In this document: piece by piece, positions 28,009 through 35,333 of the stretch
Position numbering within the stretch: position 1 is the first letter of the stretch
Layout: every line of letters starts with the position of its first letter
NCBI RefSeq assembly: GCF_014196535.1
Contig: NZ_JACIDU010000006.1
Location: 1 to 64,000, forward strand
Source: Allorhizobium borbori
GTDB lineage: Bacteria > Pseudomonadota > Alphaproteobacteria > Rhizobiales > Rhizobiaceae
Length of the DNA: 64,000 nucleotides
Reading direction: 5' to 3'
The notes under the pieces: model-generated
Told to the model about the DNA's origin: nothing
Seen by the model: only the letters and a program-made list of their open reading frames with translations
The model's database searches: none
Made by a program: the position numbers and the translations under genes

Positions 28009-29460
28009 ATGTCCTATCTCGGCATAGATCTCGGCACGTCGGGTCTGCGAGCCCTGCTGATCGGTAAGGATGGTGAAACCATCGGGTCGGCCGAAAGCCA
28101 TTATGCGGTGTCGCATTCCCATTCCGGTTGGTCGGAGCAGGACCCGGCGGCATGGATTGCAGCGCTGGAGGCGGCGGTTGCGGCGCTGAAGGCACTGCAT
28201 CCGCAATTTGCGGGGCTGAAGGGCATCGGCGTTGCCGGGCATATGCATGGCGCGATACTTCTGGATGCGGCGGGTAAGGTGATCCGCCCCTGCATTCTCT
28301 GGAACGACACCCGCAGCCATGCCGAGGCGGCCCGCCTCGATGCTGCGCCCGGCGTGCGGGCGCTTTCTGGCAACATCGTCTTTCCCGGCTTCACGGCGCC
28401 GAAGCTTGAATGGGTGCGGGCGCATGAACCGGACAATTATGCGCGGGTGGCCAAGGTGCTGCTGCCCGCCGCCTATCTGAACTTCTACCTGACCGGTGCT
28501 TACGTGGCCGATATGTCCGACAGCGCCGGCACATCCTGGCTTGATGTCGGCGCGCGGTGCTGGTCCCGTGAACTGCTGGAAGCCGGCCGCATGCGGGCCG
28601 AACAGATGCCGGCGCTGGTCGAGGGATCGCAGAAGGCGGGAACACTGAAGGCGGACCATGCGGTGCGCTGGGGTGTCGGCGCGGATGTAACCGTTGCCGG
28701 CGGTGCGGGCGACAATGCGGCGGCGGCCTGCGGCATCGGCGCCCTTTCCGAAAGTCAGGGCTTTGTTTCCCTGGGCACCTCCGGTGTGCTGCTCGCTGCC
28801 CGTGATGGCTATCGCCCCGCGCCGGAAACGGCGCTGCACACCTTCTGCCACGCGGTTCCCGACCGCTGGTACCAGATGGGTGTGATGCTCTCGGCAACCG
28901 ACAGCCTGAACTGGCTGTCACGCATGACCGGGCGCAAGCCCTCCGAACTGACGAAGGCGCTGGGTGACACTCTGCATCCGCCGGGCCGCGTGCGCTTCCT
29001 GCCCTATCTTTCCGGCGAGAGAACGCCGCATAATGACGCGGAGATTCGCGGCAGCTTCACCGGCCTTGGCGCGGAAACCGCGGTGGAGGATCTGACACGA
29101 GCGGTGCTGGAAGGTGTTGCCTTTGGCCTGCGTGACAGTGCTGAGGCACTGCGGGCCACGGGCGCGCGGCTTGACCGGCTGTTTGCCATCGGCGGCGGGG
29201 CGGCATCCCGCTACTGGGTGGAACTCATTGCCACCGCGCTCGGCGTGACGCTCGTTCTGCCGAAGGCCGGCGAGTTCGGTGCAGCGCTTGGGGCCGCGCG
29301 GCTCGGCCTTGTCGCGGCTACCGGACGCGCGCCGGAAACGGTAATGCTGGCGCCGGAGGCCGGAACGGAGATTTCCCCCGTCAAAGCGCTTGCAGGCGCT
29401 TTCGATGATGCGTATGGCAAGTTCAGGGACGCCTATCCGGCGATCCGCAAGATCCAGTGA
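28009..29460 (+). CDS. xylB: Xylulokinase, FGGY family
   Basis: 483 residues from the ATG at 28009. FGGY signatures are visible: MSYLGIDLGTSGLRALLIG, the catalytic aspartate region WNDTRSHAEAARLD, GGAGDNAAAACGIG with FVSLGTSGVL, and the C-terminal AIGGGAASRYWVELIATALG. It phosphorylates D-xylulose formed by arabitol or xylitol oxidation, feeding the pentose phosphate pathway. Its stop overlaps a frame of the next gene, and the fructokinase start follows 18 bases later. Confidence 0.92.
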   Translation: MSYLGIDLGTSGLRALLIGKDGETIGSAESHYAVSHSHSGWSEQDPAAWIAALEAAVAALKALHPQFAGLKGIGVAGHMHGAILLDAAGKVIRPCILWNDTRSHAEAARLDAAPGVRALSGNIVFPGFTAPKLEWVRAHEPDNYARVAKVLLPAAYLNFYLTGAYVADMSDSAGTSWLDVGARCWSRELLEAGRMRAEQMPALVEGSQKAGTLKADHAVRWGVGADVTVAGGAGDNAAAACGIGALSESQGFVSLGTSGVLLAARDGYRPAPETALHTFCHAVPDRWYQMGVMLSATDSLNWLSRMTGRKPSELTKALGDTLHPPGRVRFLPYLSGERTPHNDAEIRGSFTGLGAETAVEDLTRAVLEGVAFGLRDSAEALRATGARLDRLFAIGGGAASRYWVELIATALGVTLVLPKAGEFGAALGAARLGLVAATGRAPETVMLAPEAGTEISPVKALAGAFDDAYGKFRDAYPAIRKIQ

Positions 29461-29477
29461 CCAACGAGGTTCGAACC

Positions 29478-30404
29478 ATGATTCTCTGCTGCGGTGAAGC
29501 GCTGATCGACATGATCCCCATGGCGACGATTTCCGGCAGGGACGGCTATGTGCCCCATGCCGGCGGCGCGGTGTTCAACACGGCGATTGCCCTTGGCCGG
29601 CTCGGCCTGAATCCGGGCATGCTGTCGGGCCTTTCGACCGATCTGTTCGGCCAGCAGCTTCAGGCGGCGCTGGTGGAAAGCCGGGTGGATACCGGTAGCG
29701 TCATTCTTTCGGATCGCCCGACCACGATGGCCTTCGTGCGACTGACGAACGGCCACGCCACCTACACCTTCTACGACGAAAATTCTGCCGGTCGGATGAT
29801 CATGCCCGACGATCTGCCGGTGCTTTCCGATCAGGTCAAAGCGCTTTATTTCGGCGGCATCAGCCTTGCGGTTGAGCCGGGCGCGGAAACCTATGCCGCG
29901 CTTCTGGCTCGCGAGGGCAGCAAGCGGGCCGTGATGCTCGATCCGAACATCCGTCCCGGTTTTATCCGCGACGAAGCGCGCTACCGCGACCGGCTCTCCC
30001 GGATGCTGGCGCTCTCCGACATCGTGAAAGTGTCCGACGACGACTTGCACTGGATTTTCCCCGGCAGCGAGACGCTGGCGGAAAAGGCGGCGAAGCTTCG
30101 GCTTGCCGGTCCCTCGGTCATCATCGTCACGCGCGGCGGCGAAGGCGCAACGGCCTTCTTCGGTGCGGGCGAAGAGGTCAGCGTTACCGCGCAGAAGGTG
30201 ACGGTGGTCGATACGGTCGGTGCGGGCGATACGTTCAACGCCGGCGTGCTGGCCAGCCTTTCCCAGCAGGGCCTTCTGACCAAGGCAACCATTGCCGGCC
30301 TTTCCGCCGGCGAACTGGAGGCGGCCCTTGCCTTCGGCGCCAGGGTGGCCGCCGTGACGGTCTCGCGTGCCGGCGCCAACCCACCCTGGGCAGCCGAACT
30401 CTGA
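29478..30404 (+). CDS. Fructokinase, PfkB (ribokinase) family
   Basis: 308 residues from the ATG at 29478 with GAGG eight bases upstream. N-terminal MILCCGEALIDMIPM and C-terminal VVDTVGAGDTFNAGVLASL form the PfkB signatures, the latter with the catalytic aspartate in the anion-hole motif GAGD. Fructokinase completes the operon: SmoS and MtlK make fructose, which this enzyme turns into fructose 6-phosphate. Other sugar kinases of this family cannot be excluded, but context favours fructose. A perfect palindrome follows the stop. Confidence 0.88.
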   Translation: MILCCGEALIDMIPMATISGRDGYVPHAGGAVFNTAIALGRLGLNPGMLSGLSTDLFGQQLQAALVESRVDTGSVILSDRPTTMAFVRLTNGHATYTFYDENSAGRMIMPDDLPVLSDQVKALYFGGISLAVEPGAETYAALLAREGSKRAVMLDPNIRPGFIRDEARYRDRLSRMLALSDIVKVSDDDLHWIFPGSETLAEKAAKLRLAGPSVIIVTRGGEGATAFFGAGEEVSVTAQKVTVVDTVGAGDTFNAGVLASLSQQGLLTKATIAGLSAGELEAALAFGARVAAVTVSRAGANPPWAAEL

Positions 30405-30423
30405 TCCTTCTTTCATCAGCGCG

Positions 30424-30451
30424 GTGAATCGGTCGGGCCCGACCGATTCAC
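30424..30451. terminator. Perfect 28-bp palindrome after the smo operon
   Basis: GTGAATCGGTCGGG and its exact reverse complement abut at 30437/30438, 20 bases after the fructokinase stop. A transcript could fold it into a long stem. No T-run follows, so the role as terminator of the smo operon is likely but not certain. Confidence 0.6.
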
Positions 30452-30495
30452 ATTAGTCGTTGGACGGGGCGGATGATTTTTCCGACTCTGTGTCC

Positions 30496-30744
30496 ATGCC
30501 CGACGACACGCCCCCTCCCCTTTCGCTACGCCGCGTTGAACCCGCGCTCAACATGAAGCGCTTCTACACGCTGACACTCCAGCCAACGCTGTTCGGCGAA
30601 GTGACGCTGATCCGCCATTGGGGCCGGATCGGCACACGCGGCCAGAACCTGATCGAGACCTTTGCGGACCAAGAAGCAGCCGTAAGCGCCTTCACGCGGC
30701 TGGCGCGCTCCAAACGGGCCCGGGGCTATGTTCTTCCGGCCTAA
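30496..30744 (+). CDS. Small WGR-domain protein
   Basis: 82 residues from the ATG at 30496 (or 94 from a TTG at 30460). The central part KRFYTLTLQPTLFGEVTLIR HWGRIGTRGQ is a WGR domain, with WGR read as W-G-R in HWGRIG. WGR domains occur in PARP-like and DNA-repair proteins and as stand-alone small proteins in Rhizobiales. Role unknown. The stop codon TAA is formed by the TA target and first base of the IS630 element; without the insertion it would be TAG at the same place, so the protein is not shortened. Confidence 0.75.
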   Translation: MPDDTPPPLSLRRVEPALNMKRFYTLTLQPTLFGEVTLIRHWGRIGTRGQNLIETFADQEAAVSAFTRLARSKRARGYVLPA

Positions 30745-30823
30745 AGCGTGTCGCAGCTAACCGGATTCGGGTTCCCGTTTTGCCTGATCTATGATTCACT
30801 TTGCCCATGGAAGGAGAAGCGCC

Positions 30824-31216
30824 ATGGGCAAGCCGCATCCGATCGCGTTGCGTGAGCGTGTCGTTGCGTTTGTGAACGAAGGCAACACGAACCGGGAAGC
30901 GGCTCGGCATTTCCGCGTTTCGCCTCGGTTCGTCAACAAGATGATGATCCTGCACCGTTCATCCGGTTCTCTTAGCCCCGCCCGGCAAGGCCATCCGCCT
31001 GGCAGCAAGCTCTCTGTCCATGGTGAATGGATACGCAAACGCGTGGCTCGCCACGGCGAAGTGACCCTGGACGAATTGTGTGTCGAACTCGCCGAACGCG
31101 GTATCGAAGTCCATCGCGCGACAGTTGGCCGGTTTCTACACCGGCTTGGGCTGAGCAATAAAAAAAACCCTAAAGGCAAGCGAGCAGCGCAGACCGGAGA
31201 TCGCCAGGGCGCGTGA
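30824..31216 (+). CDS. IS630 transposase, first frame (HTH part)
   Basis: 130 residues from the ATG at 30824 with AAGGAG upstream. It contains HTH segments IALRERVVAFVNEGNTNREA and RHFRVSPRFVNKMMILHR, then a second helical part LDELCVELAERGIEVHRATVGRFLHRLG. The DNA-binding half of an IS630 transposase. It runs into a stretch of eight A at about 31160-31167 (LSNKKNP), where a +1 (or -2) shift would continue into the catalytic frame as K-T-L-K-A-S-E-Q-R-R. Confidence 0.88.
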   Translation: MGKPHPIALRERVVAFVNEGNTNREAARHFRVSPRFVNKMMILHRSSGSLSPARQGHPPGSKLSVHGEWIRKRVARHGEVTLDELCVELAERGIEVHRATVGRFLHRLGLSNKKNPKGKRAAQTGDRQGA

Positions 31217-31256
31217 TCTCTGGATCAATCGCCGGAAGCCGTTCTTCAACAAGGCC

Positions 31257-31775
31257 TTGTCGAGGTTGATCTTTATCGATGGGACTTCGACGAATACCCG
31301 CCTGACAAAGCGCACCGGATGGTCTGCCAAAGGCAGCCGTTTTGCCGCCTATGCCCCGTTCGGTCACTGGAAAACCCAGACCTTCATTGCTGGTCTGCGA
31401 TCCCATGGCCTGACTGCGCCATGGATCATCAATGCACCTATGAACAGCCGCATCTTCGAAACATGGATCGAAACGCAACTTGCGCCGACACTGTCGCCTG
31501 GTGACGTCGTCATCCTCGACAATGTCGGCTTCCACAAAAGCGAGCGAGCCGAACAACTGGTCACGCAGACGGGAGCGTGGCTTCTATTCCTGCCGCCCTA
31601 TTCGCCGGGCCTGAACCCCATCGAGATGGCGTTCTCAAAACTCAAGGCGCTTCTGCGAAAACGGGCCGCTCGCAGCTTCGATGCGATAACACAAGCGCTC
31701 GGCGATATCATAAGCCTCTTCTCTGTCGCGGAATGCCGAAACTTCTTCATAGCAGCAGATTATGAGGCTGAATAA
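31257..31775 (+). CDS. IS630 transposase, second frame (DDE catalytic part)
   Basis: 172 residues counted from the TTG at 31257, but the same frame is open back to the A-run at about 31163, so the product is probably the frameshifted fusion with the first frame. The three catalytic acids are visible: D in RLIFIDGTSTNT, D in VVILDNVGFHKS, E in GLNPIEMAFSKLKALLRK. LPPYSPGLNPIE is typical of IS630/Tc1-mariner DDE domains. Confidence 0.9.
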   Translation: MSRLIFIDGTSTNTRLTKRTGWSAKGSRFAAYAPFGHWKTQTFIAGLRSHGLTAPWIINAPMNSRIFETWIETQLAPTLSPGDVVILDNVGFHKSERAEQLVTQTGAWLLFLPPYSPGLNPIEMAFSKLKALLRKRAARSFDAITQALGDIISLFSVAECRNFFIAADYEAE

Positions 31776-31854
31776 ATGCGACACGCTTTAGCGTGTGCGA
31801 TTCCTTCTCGCCAGCGGCCGAAGTGTCGCGGCGATTGCCGGGAAGGAAACCGAG

Positions 31855-32799
31855 GTGCAGCCATTTGAACGCCGGGAGCGCATCGTCGCGCTGGTGAGCC
31901 GTACGGGTGAAATGACCGTTGAGGCGCTGGCCGATGCGCTTGAGATGTCACGCGAGACGATCCGCAGGGATCTGACCCAGCTCGATGCTGCCGGCAAGCT
32001 GCGCAAATTTCACGGTGGGGTCCGCCCCATGACGGTGCCGGCCGGAACCATGGAAAAGGAAGGCCCCTTCGCGCAGCGACTGGCGCAGAACGCCGAGGCC
32101 AAGCGCAAGCTTGCCCGCGCGGCCTGCCGCCTGTTTCAGCCGGGCGATTCTCTCTTTATCGATACTGGCAGCACCACGGTGGCGCTGGCGGAAGCGCTTG
32201 CCGACCTGGACGGGCTGGTGGTGGTGACCAATGCGCCCCGCATTGTCGTCACGCTGGCTGCCAATCCCAGCCACAGTCTGTTCCTGATCGGCGGTGCCTA
32301 TGGTGCGGATGCCGGTGAAAGCCTGGGACCGCTGGCGCTTGAACAGATCGGTAAGTTCCGCGTTCGTCATGCCGTTCTCACCATTGGTGCGCTGGATACG
32401 CAAAGCGTCATGGACTTCGACCTGCAGGAGGCGGAGGTTGCCAAGGCCATGATCGAGCGTGCAGACCGCATCACTGTGCTGGTAGACCACTCCAAGTTCG
32501 ACCGGCGTGCTGTGTTCGAAGTCGCGCCGCTGTCGCGCATCGATACGCTCGTGACCGATAAACCACCCTCCGAAGCCATGGGGCGGGCACTGGCGGCAGC
32601 CGGCGTCGAGGTCATCCTGCCGGGGTGCCCCCCCTCCCCTCTCGGACCGACTCGCGCCGAGCGATTCGCAGGCCCCCTGCCCTGCTCCCACACCTCTGGC
32701 CCGTTTTGGCGGCTGAAGACGCGTGAAAGAGCCTCCTGTGGACGGTTTTCCCCTTTTCAGGGCAAGCAACTGGATTCCCTAAGCGATTCTAATCCATGA
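31855..32799 (+). CDS. DeoR-family transcriptional regulator with C-terminal extension
   Basis: 314 residues from the GTG at 31855, preceded by AAGGAAACCGAG. N-terminal HTH: RRERIVALVSRTGEMTVEAL ADALEMSRETIRRDLTQLD, then a sugar-phosphate-sensing domain (SLFIDTGSTTVALAEALADL, VTLAANPSHSLFLIGG). The family normally ends near VEVILP, about residue 257; here about 55 more residues follow (CPPSPLGPTRAERFAG and onward) of low complexity, probably read-through after a lost stop. Effector unknown; the smo operon with fructokinase lies on the other side of the IS. Confidence 0.82.
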   Translation: MQPFERRERIVALVSRTGEMTVEALADALEMSRETIRRDLTQLDAAGKLRKFHGGVRPMTVPAGTMEKEGPFAQRLAQNAEAKRKLARAACRLFQPGDSLFIDTGSTTVALAEALADLDGLVVVTNAPRIVVTLAANPSHSLFLIGGAYGADAGESLGPLALEQIGKFRVRHAVLTIGALDTQSVMDFDLQEAEVAKAMIERADRITVLVDHSKFDRRAVFEVAPLSRIDTLVTDKPPSEAMGRALAAAGVEVILPGCPPSPLGPTRAERFAGPLPCSHTSGPFWRLKTRERASCGRFSPFQGKQLDSLSDSNP

Positions 32800-32884
32800 T
32801 GTTTTTGTCGCTCGCGCTCTGGCGTCATTAAGGGTCGGTTAACCCTATTTTCCTTGCCAGCTTTTGGGAATCGGCGCACATTCC

Positions 32885-32915
32885 CGATAATTCATCCGTT
32901 TTTCGGAAATTATCG
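32885..32915. promoter_or_regulatory. Inverted repeat upstream of repA
   Basis: CGATAATT (32885-32892) and AATTATCG (32908-32915) are perfect arms, and CCG/CGG pair inside them around a TTTTT loop. It ends 21 bases before the repA start. Likely an operator for RepA-RepB autoregulation or a leader hairpin; inference from position. Confidence 0.5.
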
Positions 32916-32936
32916 TGACAAGGGAAATCGGCGGGC

Positions 32937-34124
32937 ATGAACGTGAAAAGGTCGGTATCGGAGGCAGTAGTGAGTTTTGCCGACGTCATCCTCGAACAGG
33001 GTGGCGAAATTTCGGCCAAGCTCGACATGCTGCGCATCGAGAAGTTCCCTCCGAACGCCCAGAAGACGCTGCGTCAGTTCTCGCTTGCCGAAGTCGCGGA
33101 TTTTGTCGGCGTCTCCCAAAGCTATCTGAAGAAGCTGCACCTTTCCGGAAAGGGCGTCGAGCCCGCCGTGACCTCCACCGGGCGTCGCTACTATACCGCC
33201 CCGCAGATGGACGAACTGCGCACCCTGCTCGACCGCGTGCCGCATCGCCGCGGCGATGAAAAATTGCAGGTGATTGCTGTCGTCAACTTCAAGGGCGGTT
33301 CGGGCAAGACGACCACCTCCGCCCATCTGGCGCAATATCTTGCGCTCAAGGGTTATCGCGTTCTCGCCATCGATCTCGATCCGCAGGCATCGCTGACGGC
33401 GCTCTACGGCATTCAGCCGGAGCTGGACGAGAAGCCGTCGCTCTATGAAACCCTGCGCTATGACGATCAGCGCAAGCCGATCTCCGCTGTCATCCAGCCA
33501 ACGAATTTTCCGAACCTCGACGTGGTTCCGGCCAATCTCGAATTGCAGGAATATGAATACGAGACGCCGCTTGCCATGCAGCGCAAGGATAGTTCTGAAG
33601 GCAAGTTGTTCTACACCCGCATTGGCTCGGCGCTCGCGGAAGTGGATGATCAGTATGACGTCGTCGTCGTCGACTGCCCTCCCCAGCTTGGCTATCTGAC
33701 CTTGACGGCGCTGACGGCGGCAACCTCGGTGCTTATTACCGTTCATCCGCAGATGCTTGACATCATGTCCATGTCGCAGTTCCTGTTGATGCTCGGGGAC
33801 ATTCTGAAAAGCGTCGAAGGGGCTGGCATCGCCGTCAGCCTCGACTGGTTCCGCTATCTCATTACCCGCTACGAACCGATGGATATTCCCCAGCAGCAGA
33901 TGGTCGGCTTCATGCAGTCCATGTTCGCGCAGCAGATGATGAAGAACCATATGGTGAAGTCCACCGCCGTTTCGGATGCGGGCCTGACCAAGCAGACGCT
34001 TTACGAGGTGGAGCGCTCGCAATTCACGGCCGCGACCTATGATCGTGCCCGCGAGGCCGTTGATGCCGTCAACGCCGAAGTAGCCGAGCTTTTGCAGATG
34101 GCGTGGGGGCGTCGCAATGGATAA
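32937..34124 (+). CDS. repA: Plasmid partition ATPase RepA (ParA family)
   Basis: 395 residues. N-terminal HTH region (FSLAEVADFVGVSQSYLKKL), then the ParA ATPase domain: deviant Walker A VNFKGGSGKTTTSAHLAQYL, switch II VVVDCPPQLGYLTLTALTAA. RepA of repABC replicons acts in segregation with RepB and represses its own operon. It heads the repABC operon, followed by repB after 74 bases. A hairpin-forming inverted repeat lies just upstream of the start. Length is typical (about 400 residues). Confidence 0.97.
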   Translation: MNVKRSVSEAVVSFADVILEQGGEISAKLDMLRIEKFPPNAQKTLRQFSLAEVADFVGVSQSYLKKLHLSGKGVEPAVTSTGRRYYTAPQMDELRTLLDRVPHRRGDEKLQVIAVVNFKGGSGKTTTSAHLAQYLALKGYRVLAIDLDPQASLTALYGIQPELDEKPSLYETLRYDDQRKPISAVIQPTNFPNLDVVPANLELQEYEYETPLAMQRKDSSEGKLFYTRIGSALAEVDDQYDVVVVDCPPQLGYLTLTALTAATSVLITVHPQMLDIMSMSQFLLMLGDILKSVEGAGIAVSLDWFRYLITRYEPMDIPQQQMVGFMQSMFAQQMMKNHMVKSTAVSDAGLTKQTLYEVERSQFTAATYDRAREAVDAVNAEVAELLQMAWGRRNG

Positions 34125-34198
34125 GGCGTTGTCAGCCGTACAGATCGCGGCTTTTTCAAATAAATTCAGGCCTTTGAAGGCTTCCGGAGGAATACGTC

Positions 34199-35182
34199 AT
34201 GGCGCGTAAGGACGTTTTCGCCAATCTCACCTCGCCGGCCAACGCCCAGCCGGAACGCAAGGCCATTGCCGGCTACGCGACCCGTGGCGCGACCCGCTCG
34301 ATGATCAATTCGCTGAGCGAACTGGCCGAGAAGGCAGCCCTTGCCGATCAGGCCATGACGGGCGAGGCCGTGGTTGATCTCGACCCGGCGCTCGTCGATG
34401 CGTCCTTCGTGACCGACCGCATGGATGATGATCCCGAAGCGTTCGACGCTCTGGTCGAGGCCATTCGTGAGCGCGGGCAGGACACACCGGTTTTGGTTCG
34501 TCCGCATCCGAAGATCGAAGGCCGTTACCAGATCGTGTTCGGCCATCGCCGCGTGCGTGCCGCCCGGTTGCTCGAACGGCCGGTGCGGGCCGTCATCAAG
34601 GCCGTCTCCGATATTGACCATGTGATTGCCCAGGGTCAGGAAAACTCGGCGCGCGAGAACCTGTCGTTCATCGAGCGCGCCAGCTTCGCCCAGCGACTGG
34701 CGGACCTCGGTCACGAGCGCCGTACGATCCAGCAGGCGCTTACGGTGGATGCGCCGATGCTGACCCGCATGCTGTCCGTCAGCGGGCGGATCCCCGCATC
34801 GGTCACCGAGGCGATTGGGGCCGCAAAGGGGATTGGTCGCGACCGGTGGCTCGATCTCGCCCAGCGGATCGAACACCCGTCTGCGCGTGCCGTGGCACTG
34901 GCCGTGATTGGCGAGGAAGATTTTAGCACGCTTTTATCGGAGGCGCGTTTTGAGCGGTTGCTGAAAGCGATCAAGGACGCCGGGAAGCCGGCCCGTCGCG
35001 CCCCCGCCCCCGGTCTCTGGACGGCAGAAGACAAGGCTGTTGCTGCGGAATTCAAGGCGGCCGGAAAGAACTATTCGATTGCGCTGAAATCGAAGGATGC
35101 CGTGAAGTTCGGCCGTTTCATCAGCGCCAATCTCGAGCGCCTTTATGATGAGTTCAAACAGACGAATCAACAAGGAGACTGA
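34199..35182 (+). CDS. repB: Plasmid partition protein RepB (ParB family)
   Basis: 327 residues with GGAGG seven bases before the ATG. ParB-like core: SLIRERGQDTPVLVRPHPK-type region read as AIRERGQDTPVLVRPHPK, then YQIVFGHRRVRAARLLERPV and NSARENLSFIERASFAQRLA, followed by the HTH. It binds parS centromere sites and partners RepA. I could not find a perfect GTTnnnnGCnnnnAAC parS by eye in this region. The gene ends 151 bases before repC, leaving the antisense RNA region. Confidence 0.96.
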   Translation: MARKDVFANLTSPANAQPERKAIAGYATRGATRSMINSLSELAEKAALADQAMTGEAVVDLDPALVDASFVTDRMDDDPEAFDALVEAIRERGQDTPVLVRPHPKIEGRYQIVFGHRRVRAARLLERPVRAVIKAVSDIDHVIAQGQENSARENLSFIERASFAQRLADLGHERRTIQQALTVDAPMLTRMLSVSGRIPASVTEAIGAAKGIGRDRWLDLAQRIEHPSARAVALAVIGEEDFSTLLSEARFERLLKAIKDAGKPARRAPAPGLWTAEDKAVAAEFKAAGKNYSIALKSKDAVKFGRFISANLERLYDEFKQTNQQGD

Positions 35183-35186
35183 AGCA

Positions 35187-35239
35187 AAAGAAAAGGCCCC
35201 CAAAACGTTGCCGTTCCGGAAGCCCTTCTCGTGTGTAGC
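35187..35239 (-). ncRNA. ctRNA, antisense RNA controlling repC
   Basis: On the minus strand a promoter TTGACG (35274-35269), a 17-base spacer and GATTCT (35251-35246) drives a short RNA of about 50 nt towards repB. It ends in a 13-pair stem (35195-35224, several G-U pairs) with loop GCAA and then UUUUCUUUU. Position, size and terminator are those of the incompatibility antisense RNA of repABC replicons, which lowers repC expression by binding its leader. Exact 5' end estimated. Confidence 0.88.
35191..35224 (-). terminator. Intrinsic terminator of the antisense RNA
   Basis: Minus-strand GGCUUCCGGAACG pairs fully with CGUUUUGGGGGCC around GCAA, followed by UUUUC UUUU. On the plus strand the G-U pairs become mismatches, so it works mainly for the antisense RNA. 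Confidence 0.85.
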
Positions 35240-35245
35240 AACTAG

Positions 35246-35274
35246 AGAATCGCATTTCCCGGAATCCCCGTCAA
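35246..35274 (-). promoter_or_regulatory. Promoter of the repABC antisense RNA
   Basis: -35 TTGACG and -10 GATTCT on the minus strand with the optimal 17-base spacing, between repB and repC. Confidence 0.8.
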
Positions 35275-35333
35275 GAGTCTTTGGCACCGATTTGGTGAGC
35301 GGATTTCTTTTGCCTGAAGAAAGGTGAAGAAAA

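Larger units (their letters stand above)
30742..31790 (+). mobile_element. IS630-family insertion sequence
   Basis: About 1.05 kb between perfect 14-bp terminal repeats: TAAAGCGTGTCGCA (30742-30755) and its inverse (31777-31790), including the duplicated TA dinucleotide typical of this family. It carries two overlapping transposase frames joined by a shift at a run of eight A. It sits between the WGR gene and the DeoR gene, and both frames appear intact, so it may still be active. Confidence 0.92.

Noticed and set aside
34124-34145. Possible parS site near GTTGTCAGC between repA and repB
   Set aside because: Only one half fits GTTnnnnGCnnnnAAC; the other half reads CGTACAG, so the palindrome is not formed.
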